Shown here: one piece after another, positions 12,301 to 21,260 of the stretch
How positions within the stretch are numbered: position 1 is the stretch's first letter
Layout of the letters: each line of letters opens with the position of its first letter
From: Diplolepis rosae
Taxonomy: Eukaryota; Arthropoda; Insecta; Hymenoptera; Diplolepididae
Assembly (NCBI GenBank): GCA_030998225.1
Contig: JAPYXD010000754.1
Coordinates: 7,130,001 to 7,194,000, forward strand
Length of the DNA stretch: 64,000 nt
Direction: 5' to 3'
The notes under the pieces: generated by a model
What the model saw: the letters and a program-made list of their open reading frames with translations, nothing else
Database searches by the model: none
What the model was told of the DNA's origin: nothing
Made by a program: the position numbers and the translations under genes

Positions 12301-15300
12301 CTGAGTAATTTATGTGATATTTCATATTTTATGTAATACACTTATCGATTTTTTTTTGTTTTAATTTTCATAAGATCAATTTAATTTTAAGAATTTAAGT
12401 TTTTGAAATTAAAAATTTTTCATGTGTGCCCAAGGCGCAGATTACTTTCATTCGTTCCTGCGTGAATAGATGTAGTTGTTGGAATAAATCTTGCGATTCA
12501 CGGTTTACTCAACTCTCGATTGAAGCGTAGAGTAGAATGAACGGAAAGCTCTACTATTTTTGTGATTTAATAAAAGATTGGTTTTTTATAGTTATACCAC
12601 GAGTAATAATATATATATTTAAAAATTTTTAATGCACGATTTCATACTTCACCCTACACTTCTGAATTTTACTCAACTTTGATTCATTTTCGAACATTTA
12701 ATATATCACAAATAAATACAGTGATACTAAATAACTTCTAACTTGTCCTTATGTCCCAAATTTGATCGGAAGTTGAGTAAAATTACTTTAACTATTTTTC
12801 TCCGTGTATGTAAAGGCCTTTTGCATGAGCATGCGCAGCAAAGAATATCTAAACTTTTTATTAAAATAAGGAACTACCTAGGGCCTGACTAAAATCCAAA
12901 AATAGGGCCCGACTAGAAGGAACTAGTTTTTCTAGAAACCAAACAGGGTGAACCTTATCAACGCCTCGCCGGGGCCCGCCTAGAACTTCCTAGTCTACTT
13001 TTTCTAGCGAGGGCCTAACCGTAGCCCTACATTAAATGAGGACAAATCGGGCGATTTCTGCACGGGAATTGTATAGCTAAAATTCAGTCATTGATTAAAA
13101 TTGGTAAAAAACAACTGATTGATTCGTAAAATTGACAGAAAGTTCGGTACTTATTTTTACAACATGACTTTATAGTAGATTTTGCAAGAACTTCACTCTT
13201 TGAATTTAAAATCAGTATGATTCCTAAATTTTTACTGATTTCATCCAGTGGCCCGTTCTTTACCAATTCGAATTTAAAGAGCTGTTAAATTCTCTTTTTT
13301 TAAAATTAATGTAGTAAAACTAAGATTGAATTATTGCTCAAATATATTAATGATTTTTTATTATATTTACTTAATAAGACGTTGTATCTAGAAAGAATGG
13401 ATATATTTATAATAAAGTGGTTGAGTTTAAAACTTTTGTCAATATCGAGATTTTAAAAATTATATTTATGTTTTTATTTTTGTAAATTATTTTTTAAAGC
13501 AAGGTAGAAGTTTACTTGGTACATATTTTCTTGGATTATTTTATCAGCATCTTATTATAACTCATAAATTTCCAGTTGAGGGTCAAAATAAAATTGAAAT
13601 TACCTCAAAAGCATCATTTAAGGAGTGCATTCTCATTCTTTCTCTCTCGTTGCTTTCCAGCCTTCGAAGATTTCTCTCCCTCGCAGAAATCCCACTTTTT
13701 CTTCTTCTCGTCGTGGGTGGACCACCCCGATTACGTCTCTTCGCCTGCTTAGGGCTTCTTTCACTGCCACTACTGTCACTTTCCTCGCCCACCTTTAATA
13801 GGAAAAATAAATGTCACTTCTCTCTGATCTTTTATCTATTTTATTTATAGATATTGAGGTTTTCATATGAAACTAGTATCACTTGTTCGACTTTTAGCTG
13901 GACCAAAATGCATAGCAACAAAAAATAATGTAAAAAGAGTTTTTTATATTCAGAACTACTGATTTTATAATAAGGGATTTTATTCAAAAAATATATATAT
14001 TAAGAAAAATTTAAGTCTCTACTTTAATTTTCATCAAAAATAATTTTTTGTTTTCATGTCTTTTATCTTAACCAAGACACAGTAAATAATACTCGAGGCT
14101 TTTTGAGTAAATCAACTAAAGAATATAAAGATACGTAACATGAGTAGAATCAGTTATTTTTTGCTTATACAGGGTGTTCAAAAAACCTAGGAACGGTCAA
14201 ATATCAGAAAAACAATACAAAAAAATCAAGCCGAAAACGTTTTTTTCCATTTTTAAAAAATATATTTTTCATTGAATATTCGTGTTGAGAACAATTTTTT
14301 GGGGTTCAATATTTAGAATTTTTTATTGGATCCATTTGGTTTTTATCATCTTATTGCTGCAAAAAAAGGCCCTCATTTCGAAAATTCTACTGAGAGCACG
14401 CAGGCTCCAACATAGGATGCGGACAAAAAATTTAATCTGTTTGCCTCTTAATTACAATAAAGCCTGAAAATTTGCCAATTGAATGAATTTCTTGAATGTT
14501 TTCTGCAATTGTTTCCATATTTTTATGACTTTTCACTCATAAGACTCAAGCAGACCCCAACAAAAAGTTTCATATACTGTATCTGAAGGTAAGAAATTCT
14601 ACTGAACACGAATATTCAACAAAAACAGGGGGAGCTACCATTTTTAAAATTAATCTTGTGCCTGGTAGGGCACTAACTAGGCCCCAAGTCCCCAAACCGA
14701 CTACAGTACTAAATATTATATCGTGCAACTAGGAAAAAGAAATTTATGTTTTTTCCGTGTCGCACAAGATTTTTTTTCTACTGGGGGGTCAGAAAATTGA
14801 TTTTTCTACTAACAGGTCATAAAGTGGGTTTTATTGCCCGATGCGGAGCAAACAAATACATTTTCTGACCCCTTAGTAGAAAAAAACCGTGTGCGATACG
14901 GGAAAAACATTAATTTTACTTGTTTGATCGGGTATCAAACTTCACACTCGCAAAATAGTTTTTTTTTCTACTAGCGGGCCGTAAAGTGGACTTTATTGCC
15001 CCGTGCGGGGCAAACAAATCCACTTTCTGACCCGCTAGTAGAAAAAAAATCGTGTGCAACACGGGAAAAACATTTATTTTACTCGTGTGGTTGTTACCCT
15101 CGCTTTGCTCGGGCATCAAACTTCACACTCGCAAAATAAATTTTTTTTTCCCTAGTTGCACAATGTACTATTTCCTTAGTTGCATATTGTACTAGTGTTT
15201 GCCTCGCACGGGGCAATAAAATCCACTTTATAGCCCGCTAGTATAAAATAGATCCTTAAAAAGCCTTTAAAATTTCTATGTAAAAGTTATGTTGTAAAAT

Positions 15301-18300
15301 GCCTTGTTTTTAAGATACTGGACCCAATTCCAGGATTTCTGGAAACCCTGTGGATATGCTTTTCTTGAGAATCGAACTATTTTCAGATACTTTAAAGCAA
15401 GGGCGGTGCAGCCGGGATGGATAGAGAACACCATACCTGGAATAAATCCAGGTATGACATTCCACTCTTGGAAAATTGGTTCGAGAAACATAATGATTGT
15501 TTCCACAATCGAACAAAATAACTTGAATGGTTGTGAGAAAAACTCTACATTCTTCAGATCTGATTCCTGACTTGAGCCAGGCTTGAGTTATATTCGTAGT
15601 TATTTTTTTGAACGAGAATCAACATTCCTTATTTTTAAATTAAATACACAACAGTTTATTCTTTTCAAGCAAGTAGATTGCTGTTAAGTGCAAGGCCCGT
15701 TTCGATCCCAGTTTGAAATAAACTTAGTTTTCTAAAGAGACATATTTAATACCCATATTAGGGTAGAAAAAAGTGCCTTGAACACAAATCTGAAATAAAA
15801 TATAGGGTTCTCAGTCAAGAAAAATTAATCCAGCTCAAATCTTCTTCAGATCTGGAAAATAAGTTTGTCAATAAAAACACAATTTGTTGAACGAAAAAAT
15901 TTCCATGTTTAAACGTTTTTTTGGAAACTTTATCCTTCAGAGTTATTTTCGGGTGCCCACCTTCTTTATATATATATATATATAAAATTATAAACAAATT
16001 GCCTGTGCAGAAATATATAGGCCAGGTCTGGCGAAAATTAAATTTTGAAACTTACCGTTTTGTAGGAAATTTCATAGTGCATCTTTTTCTTCATTGCAAA
16101 AAAATTGTATTTTTTACTATTTATGAAAAAAAACCAAGAAACTGGATTTTTCTGAAAAGAAAATTTAATTAATATTTTCTCTTTAACTCGCTCTTAAAGA
16201 CAAAGTTCTTCATATTTATACATGAAAATGACGGACTATTTAAAATTTATTGTTTTTATAACACATAAAATTTATTACTTTTTTTATCAGGCAATATTGG
16301 AATTGTGCTAACATATTTTCAATATTCATTAGCATGTAATAAAATTTCTGAAAAGTATTGATTTAATTGAACTAAGCGTTCAAAAAATACGAGCATTCAA
16401 TCAGCTTTGATTGAACGCGTGTGAATTTAAATCTCCAGAGCTTTTACGACTTTGAAGTCCGGCTGCTGCAATCTGCATTGTTTTAGCCAATTAATTTATT
16501 ATTTTAGTCAATCAAATAAATACTATAATTCAAATATTAATTATAAATTCAGGGTAAATCATATAAAGTATTTTTATATTACATTACACATTTTTACAAA
16601 TATTTAAAAAAACACTTAATCGAACGTACGTATAGAGCTTTGGTTTTAATTATGCGTATCTATCACTTTAATTATATAAAAAAGCATAAACATTTTTTAA
16701 AAATTTTATATTTCAGAACAAAGAAATTTCTAAAGGATTTTTTCAATGTAAAATTATTCACAAAATCTTAAATATTGAATGATATATGGGATATGTTTTA
16801 AATTCTAATTATGAGAATTTACAGGAAACAATAGATAAGTGCAACTTTTTATTTAATAATACTTAAAAAATCATTAATTGATTTTTTATTTACTTTTGTA
16901 AGAGTTGAAACTTTTGCCTTGGCGAATAAAGTATAAATATATTGTTTATTTTTTCTTTGTAGATGTTCTTAGCCCAATTTTCTTCATTTTAAGCTGATTG
17001 AATAATCGTACTTTTTGAAAGTTCAATTAAATCAATACTTTTTAGAAAACTTTATTACATGCTAATGAACATTTCTTCCGCTGAAAGTTTGCGCATACTA
17101 AAAATCCTCTCGATAAACGAAGCAATTAAACATTTTCTAGCACGATTTCAGAATTGCTTAACAAAAAGATTAATAAATTTTATGTGTTATAAAAACAATA
17201 AATTTTAAATAGTCCGTCATTTTCATGTATAAATATGAAGAACTTTGTCTTTAAGAGCGAGTTAAAGAGAAAATATTAATTAAATTTTCTTTTCAGAAAA
17301 ATCCAGTTTCTTGGTTTTTTTTCATAAATAGTAAAAAATACAATTTTTTTGCAATGAAGAAAAAGATGCACTATGAAATTTCCTACAAAGTGGTGTGTGA
17401 AAGACAATCTTCATTTGTCAAGAAAAAAATAATATATTAAGGTAGTATCTACAGTCGCAAAAATTAGGCCTCAGGCAAAAAAAAATTTTCTTTCAAGAAT
17501 AGCAATATTTTTGTTATAGGGATCATTTAAAAGAGGAAATATTATTTTCCAGCAAAAAAATTTGAAACCCAGAAATAGTACATTGTACAACGAGTGGGAA
17601 AAGTAGGTGATTCCTAATGTGTGTGAGGTTATCCGCGCACGAGCCGAAAAAAAACATTGTTAAAAGTATTATTTTTTGTGAATTGCACACGATATTTTTT
17701 TCCACATCTACGCGGGAAATAAGATTTTGACGGAAAGTTTAGTGGAGACAAAATGGTCGATTTTCGAGATCATTAAAAAACTCGAAAACTACCGTTTGTT
17801 ACAGGGACAAGCACAAGAAAAATACATTTGTCGAAAATAGATCATGGGGACACTAGTTCATTAATCAGTCAACAGTTTATAATTTTATTGATAAATTTGA
17901 TTTTCATTTTCTCAGGGAAAAGATTCTCTACAACTTGACCGTTTCCACTTTTTCAAAATGAATCAATTATTGTTTTTGGATAGTTTCGGCCAATAAAGAA
18001 TTTATTTTCAAAAATTAGAAACGGTGAAATTCAGTGGCGTAGCTTCACCTTGCGGGGCCCAGGCGGAAAATTTCTTTGGGGCTCCCCTAACTAAAAAAAA
18101 TCTCAATTTATTTATAACGCATTAATATTAACATTAAAATTAAAAATCGAAAATTTAAGTGGAAGGACCAATCTATAGATGGCCTAGGAATTTGGGGGCC
18201 CGGTGATTACCACCTGCAACACCCCTGGTAACTACGCCACTGGTCAAATTGTAGAGAATCTTTTTCCCTGATAAAATAATCCGTGGTTTATTAGCATTGC

Positions 18301-18903
18301 ATAATTTTTAAAAATTTGGCTCGAAGCGATAAGAAAGAAAGTTCGTGTAAAAATAAAATTTATTAATAAAATTATTTTTCTCTTACAAATTTTCTTGATG
18401 AAAAATAATCTTTTCTTTTTTAAATGATCCTTTCAACAATAATATTACTATTCTTGAATGCAAAATTATCTTTTTTTTCTGTGGCCTAATTTTTGCGAGT
18501 GTACTGCCTTGAGCCAACTGACTTTGAAAAGAGTGTTTCATATTTGTTTTATTATAGTTACTGCATAGTTTTTAACTGTGAATAATAAAGAAAGCAAAGG
18601 AAAATTGTAGAATAAACTCATAAGAAAAGGTCTGGGGTTCAATATCCCCAAGCTGTCTCAAGGACGCGTCTAGTGTTTCTATTAAATATCCACAGGATGC
18701 CTCGTAGCTGCGGTGAGCTGCGTGGGCGACACGATGGAAAATGAGAAAAGTAAAATGTTGGAAATAATAACCTCTGTCCTGACGACATGGTGGCGACCGC
18801 GTTTTCCGGTAAGAGAATCCACGGAGGCGTCGTCCAGGTCGATGTACATCTCCTGATCACCGCAGTCTTGATCGCTGCCTGATAACCTTTCCAAGTTTCG
18901 CAT
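6367..18903 (-). CDS. dimm: dimmed-type bHLH transcription factor, spliced gene (three coding exons)
   Basis: The three exons (18903-18772, 13792-13604, 6507-6371) join in phase to a 153-residue protein if translation reads to the TAA at 6369-6367. Residues 1-44 are acidic and include an EMYIDLDD stretch. Residues 45-84 are Ser-rich and then Arg-rich, which could serve as nuclear localisation signals. The bHLH domain follows at about 85-142: a basic region with [15 protein letters not shown], helix 1 through [12 protein letters not shown], and helix 2 with [14 protein letters not shown]. In insects Dimmed is a nuclear, E-box-binding factor that drives secretory capacity in neuropeptide cells; vertebrate Mist1 does the same in exocrine cells. 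The domain matches Dimmed/Mist1 far better than other class A bHLH families. The introns are about 5.0 and 7.1 kb and full of transposons. A possible further 3' exon would change only the C-terminus. Function is inferred from the family. Confidence 0.9.
6371..6507 (-). CDS. dimm: dimm exon with the loop and helix 2
   Basis: The exon follows a GATAATTTCAG acceptor and starts CAA CTG CGG GAA. It encodes QLREVIPHV, the loop MERK, helix 2 [14 protein letters not shown], and a tail ending in GEEQPY plus two bases of a Thr codon. It is too short for simple ORF calling (137 bp), but its agreement with Dimmed/Mist1 is near complete. At 6370 the sequence continues GTAAGTATAC, a consensus donor in phase 2. 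Read without splicing, the same bases give ACG TAA, so the protein would end ...QPYT. Both outcomes are possible from sequence alone. Confidence 0.92.
6685..6960. repeat. GC-rich repeat, TGCAGAAATTTC family
   Basis: It starts ATGCAGAAATTTCACTG and is full of GGCCC/GGGCC words; the inverted end GAAATTTCTGCAC occurs at about 6748-6760. Related sequence is at 11289-13064, 29740-30130 and 38140-38260. The overlapping short frames on both strands are artefacts of its composition. Confidence 0.55.
7211..7577. mobile_element. TIR element carrying a tRNA-like sequence
   Basis: Perfect ends CACGGAGAAACTTTTTATA with TIRs of about 70 bp are flanked by TA at 7209-7210 and 7578-7579. Inside is a second inverted repeat (TTAGCAAAAATACTAAAC near 7290, its complement near 7394-7411). 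A tRNA-like stretch follows at about 7412-7462, with TGATAGAGCATTCGACC and GAGCTCGATACCC resembling A and B boxes. The ends match the 1.3-kb element at 11486-12806. Confidence 0.85.
7412..7462 (+). tRNA. tRNA-like fragment inside a MITE (not a functional tRNA)
   Basis: The fragment has a D-arm-like ATAGAGCA, an anticodon-arm-like TCGACCGGCAATCGA (GGC in the anticodon position, with C instead of T at position 33), and a degenerate T arm GAGCTCGATACC. The acceptor stem cannot be closed, so it is a SINE- or tRNA-derived fragment. The better-preserved relative is at 35283-35360. Confidence 0.4.
7578..8645. other. AT-rich DNA with one GC-richer patch
   Basis: 7600-7745 contains GC-rich repeat-like text related to the GGCCC family. 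The rest shows no gene. Confidence 0.35.
8650..8740. repeat. Palindromic GCCCCGTG unit, copy at 8.65 kb
   Basis: TTTTTCTACTAGCGGGTCAT is followed by AAAGTGGATTTTATTGCCCC, then after a short centre by the inverted counterpart ending TGTAGAAAAAAAA. It matches the palindromes at 14.8, 15.0, 25.4-25.6, 41.7 and 56.3 kb. Confidence 0.75.
9188..9335. mobile_element. Foldback with CTAGGGAGTAAAAATAATGG arms
   Basis: CTAGGGAGTAAAAATAATGG near 9208 is mirrored by CCATTATTTTTACTCCCTAG near 9298-9317. Pairing extends outward through CAGTC/GACTG and inward to ACAATG/CATTGT. Arms are about 60 bp and the centre about 20 bp. Confidence 0.7.
9340..10398. other. AT-rich DNA, no gene seen
   Basis: A fragment of the ATTATGCAACTAGGG repeat lies at 9420-9445. 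The rest is low-complexity A-rich sequence with no supported gene. Confidence 0.35.
10399..10416 (+). repeat. Poly-C run of 18
   Basis: Eighteen consecutive C residues sit in an otherwise AT-rich region. The exact length is prone to sequencing error. Confidence 0.9.
10420..11288. other. Intronic DNA without recognisable features
   Basis: AT-rich. A 65-codon plus-strand frame at 10465-10662 matches nothing I recognise. Confidence 0.3.
11289..13064. mobile_element. GC-rich element interrupted by a TA element
   Basis: The left end CCCGTGCAGAAATTTC at 11289 and the inverted right end GAAATCGCC...TGCACGGG near 13048-13064 enclose GGGCCC/CTAGTCGGG-rich sequence at 11310-11483 and 12810-13050. The two halves are split by the element at 11486-12806. 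No transposase remnant was seen. Confidence 0.6.
11486..12806. mobile_element. 1.32-kb TIR element with TA target duplication
   Basis: The ends CACGGAGAAAAATAGTT with about 34 bp of TIR are flanked by TA at 11484-11485 and 12807-12808. The interior is AT-rich without a transposase. One GC-richer part (11820-11960) contains ATGAGTTATTCAGAG at about 11926 followed by a GTAAGT donor at about 11949, an exon-like arrangement of unknown meaning. Its first 10 bases equal those of the 7211-7577 element. Confidence 0.8.
13065..13560. other. dimm intron sequence, AT-rich
   Basis: Nothing recognisable was seen between the GC-rich element and the dimm exon. Confidence 0.3.
13604..13792 (-). CDS. dimm: dimm exon with the basic region and start of helix 1
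   Basis: The acceptor TTTTTCCTATTAAAG precedes GTG GGC GAG GAA. The exon is 189 bp, exactly 63 codons, and ends GAT GCT TTT GAG before a GTAATT donor at 13603. It encodes a serine-rich linker, two arginine/lysine-rich patches (QAKRRNRG and TTRRRKSG), and the complete DNA-contacting basic region, including the invariant Glu of NERERMR that reads the CA of the E-box. The intron cuts helix 1 between AFE and QLR. Starting at the internal methionine (13792) is unlikely, because the first codon is GTG and the exon is supported by clean splice phase on both sides. Confidence 0.93.
14155..14640. repeat. Possible retroelement fragment with CAGGGTGTTC start
   Basis: ATACAGGGTGTTCAAAAAAC at 14168 resembles the CAGGGTGTYC words common at ends of insect repeats. 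The fragment continues to about 14640 with weak inverted similarity (AACACGAATATTCAACA near 14612 versus GAATATTCGTGTTGAG near 14275). No coding potential. Confidence 0.35.
14713..15255. repeat. Composite of GTGCAACTAGG-ended repeat with two large palindromes
   Basis: A left end TCGTGCAACTAGGAAAAAG (14731) and an inverted right end CCCTAGTTGCACAATG (15153) enclose two palindromes (about 14800-14888 and 14960-15050). Each is CTACTAGCGGGYC, AAAGTGG, TTTATTGCCCCG, then the mirror image. A third partial copy lies at 15188-15255. Between them is the text GTTGTTACCCTCGCTTTGCT seen again at 41.85 and 56.47 kb. Confidence 0.75.
15256..16058. other. dimm intron with mixed short repeats
   Basis: 15310-15530 is a less AT-rich stretch with the palindrome CCTGGAATAAATCCAGG; open frames occur on both strands but none looks like a protein domain. 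A (TA)n run lies at about 15968-15985. No gene seen. Confidence 0.35.
16059..17399. mobile_element. Large foldback with arms of about 350 bp
   Basis: The left arm starts TTTGTAGGAAATTTCATAG at 16059 and its complement ends at 17399. Near-perfect complementarity runs for about 230 bp (through GACGGACTATTTAAAATTT against its complement near 17195-17215). A more interrupted second block pairs 16305-16420 with 16980-17075. The middle is AT-rich and non-coding. It lies in the dimm intron, so a transcript would fold into a long double strand. Confidence 0.85.
17441..18508. mobile_element. TTAA-flanked TIR element, copy 1, with a hAT-like insert
   Basis: It starts GGTAGTATCTACAGTCGC after TTAA (17437-17440) and ends with the inverted end at 18508 before TTGA, a one-base-changed TTAA. 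Both ends carry AATTAGGCCTCAGGC-type text and CAAGAATAGCAATATT further in, shared with the copies at 26.7 and 31.9 kb. It is split by the element at 18032-18242 and also contains a fragment of the ATTGTACAACGAG repeat near 17580. No transposase. TTAA targets point to piggyBac-type or Kolobok-type mobilisation. Confidence 0.8.
18032..18242. mobile_element. hAT-type MITE with 8-bp target duplication
   Basis: The ends CAGTGGCGTAGC and GTAGTTACC...CACTG pair as imperfect TIRs (CAGTGGCGTAG in both orientations). Flanks GTGAAATT (18024-18031) and GTCAAATT (18243-18250) form an 8-bp duplication with one change, the size expected for hAT elements. The 211-bp interior is non-coding. Confidence 0.85.
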
Positions 18904-18907
18904 TATC
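18772..18907 (-). CDS. dimm: dimm exon with the start codon
   Basis: On the minus strand a TTTTTTGCAG acceptor precedes GATA and then the ATG at 18903-18901. The exon encodes 44 residues beginning [16 protein letters not shown] and ends ...VVRTE at 18772, followed by a GTTATT donor that is weaker than consensus. The acceptor just 4 bases before the ATG shows that the 5' UTR is split and that an upstream non-coding exon lies at a higher coordinate. The exon is clearly richer in GC than its surroundings. The phase-0 end matches the phase-0 start of the next exon. The alternative is a longer exon reading through the donor, but that adds AT-rich, low-quality codons. Confidence 0.85.
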
Positions 18908-18955
18908 CTGCAAAAAACATAAAATAACGTTAAAACTTTAGGCAAAAACAAAAAG

Positions 18956-21260
18956 TAATAGCAACATGAACATACTCGAAAAAATATTTGGCTAATCCAA
19001 CCAAAATTTAGTTAGATCAACAAATGAATTTGGTTATTATACTATTGACCAAATTTTTGGTGGACTTAACCAAAGAATTTCTTTTGTGTAACCATAGATG
19101 GTTTGTTTTTATACGATTTGCATAAATCAAAAAAATATTTTAGTCGATTCAACAAAATGTTGTTTGATTCAACCAAAGATCTTGGTTTATTTAAAAAAAT
19201 TGCTTGGTAAGAAGTAAGTAAAGTATGTAAGCCGAATAAGTTATTTTTCTGGCTGCAGCTGACATTGAATTAAATTTCAATTTAAGGTAATTGCCTTGCG
19301 AGAAAACAATTATCGGTGAAAAATTAATAATTATATTTTTAAGAATTGCAATTTTATTAACGATATTTTCTAAACGGGAAAATAATATTTTACATAAAAA
19401 TGTTTTGGGTGTAAAGAAATGACCTTTATGAAAACTTGTATTTCTTATTATACTTTTTCCCTTATTTAAAAATACATTCAAAAAAATATTTTGTATTTTG
19501 TTGACTCGACCAAATTTTTTTCTTGAATCTAATAAATGCTTGAAATTTTTTAGAAGTAAGAAAAATATTTGTTTGGATTGACCCAATTTTTGGTTCAATC
19601 AGCCAAACACTTACTAAGTATTTTGCTGGATCAACTTGAGGTTTTGTTGTCCGTATAATAACAAAATACTATGTCGATTTTTTATAAATTATAGTGTTTG
19701 GTGGTAAAAAAGAAAGTTCCTGGTTCAGTCAAGAAAAGAATTTTTCAAATGAATCATTTTTGTATGTTTGATATTTATTCATAAGATATAATTTTTCCTC
19801 TTTCGAACAATATTATTAATAACGATAATGCAATTCATGAATTTATAATTAATTATTTTCTCCAAACCTGTTTTCCCGCGAAACAACTGCTTTGACTTTG
19901 AATTTTGTGAAAAATTAGTATCTAGAATTTTACCACTTTTTCTCAAAGTGTGTCTATGCTTCTTTTTCATGTGTAATGATTTTTAAATTTCATTTTAAAA
20001 CACTGGTGGATCCATAGATTACGTAAAATATGCCTGATCATGAATGTTTACGCAAACTTGCGACGTATTTGTTACTGTAAATGTTTTTTCTAGATCTCCT
20101 AAAAAAAATTTTCCTCATATGAGCGTCACAGTAATTAACCGCCTTATTATAGTTAGTATTTTAAAATTCGTTATTTCTCTGTCATGTACCTATTTGGCTT
20201 TTATATCGAAACCACTGTTTGGATACCTTATACATCAAATATACAAATCAAATAAATGTTTTGATTAATTCAACTAAATTTTGGTATAGATTTAACCGAA
20301 GATTTTGGTTCATTTAACAAAACTATTATAAGTGGTTGGCCCAAGTCTAACTGATTTTTGGTTTTTACAATCATAACAATTTTTTCCGTACAATGGTACT
20401 CTCTAAATCTGAATCTGTCAAATTTTCACTGATTGAATCAGTAATTTGCCTTTTCATTGATTCATCAGTGAAAAAATATTTTTCACTGTCAAATCAGTCA
20501 ATTTTCACTGAAATAATCAGTGAAATTTGACTGATTTACAGTAACCTCTTTTTAGCTTTTTGAATCAGTCAAATTTCACTGATAATCAGTAGATTTTGAC
20601 TGATTCAAATTTAGAGAGTATGTACACGCACAATGAAAGAAAAGTTTGGTTGATTTACCATGAATTTGGCTGGTTCAACTAAATAAATGCATTGATATAT
20701 AATTAACCAATTTTTAAGTTGGCTTTAAACGTATGTTTAAACCAAGACTTTTTGTAAATTGAATAATTTGGGACATTTAACCAAAAAATTTTTAAAAATT
20801 AATCGCCATTTTGTTGACTAAACTAAAGTTTGTTTGAATTAACTTGAAATTTTGTTTTATCTGAGAAAAAAGTTTGTTTAAATCAAACAAATTTCTTTTC
20901 AGAGTGCAAAAAAATTTTACTTTAACCAAATCATTTTATTAAGGTCGTTGTCGTGCCAAAACTCTGGTTCCTGGAACAAAAAATTTTGCTATGATTTTAA
21001 GACTTGAAATGATATCATCAGTCGTGTCTTACGAAAGAAAAAACATTTTTTTTCGGGAAACCTTGGGTGAACCAAGATCTTTGGTTAGGTAGAAAAAAAT
21101 TTGGTTGGATCAACTAAAATACTTGTTTGATTTAACCGATTCGTATCCAAAGAAGCCATTATTGTTTCCATAAAACAAATTCCTGGATTGAATCAACAAA
21201 AAATTTAGACAACCGTGTAGTAAGCAAATTCTTTACTTATTTCACATATTTTTTTGAGTG
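18956..21260. repeat. Clustered GGTTGA/TCAACC repeat fragments
   Basis: Multiple fragments with ATTTGGTTGAWTCAACCAA-like text lie at 18960-19090, 19130-19200, 19490-19690, 20255-20345 and 20640-21255. Several end in a CACYCAGAAAA-type terminus (for example the complement of TTTTTTTGAGTGTA near 21250). A 135-codon minus frame at 19191-19598 arises inside them and was not accepted as a gene. Confidence 0.6.
20399..20618. mobile_element. MITE, CTCTAAAT family
   Basis: CTCTCTAAATCTGAATC...GATTCAAATTTAGAGAG is flanked by TA at 20397-20398 and 20619-20620. The interior is a chain of CACTGATT/AATCAGTG motifs. Confidence 0.85.

Noticed and set aside
15304..15570. Overlapping frames of 88, 76 and 68 codons on both strands
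   Set aside because: Mutual shadows with no domain; likely a repeat fragment.
19191..19598. 135-codon minus-strand frame
   Set aside because: Lys/Asn/Ile/Phe-rich translation of the AT-rich GGTTGA repeats.
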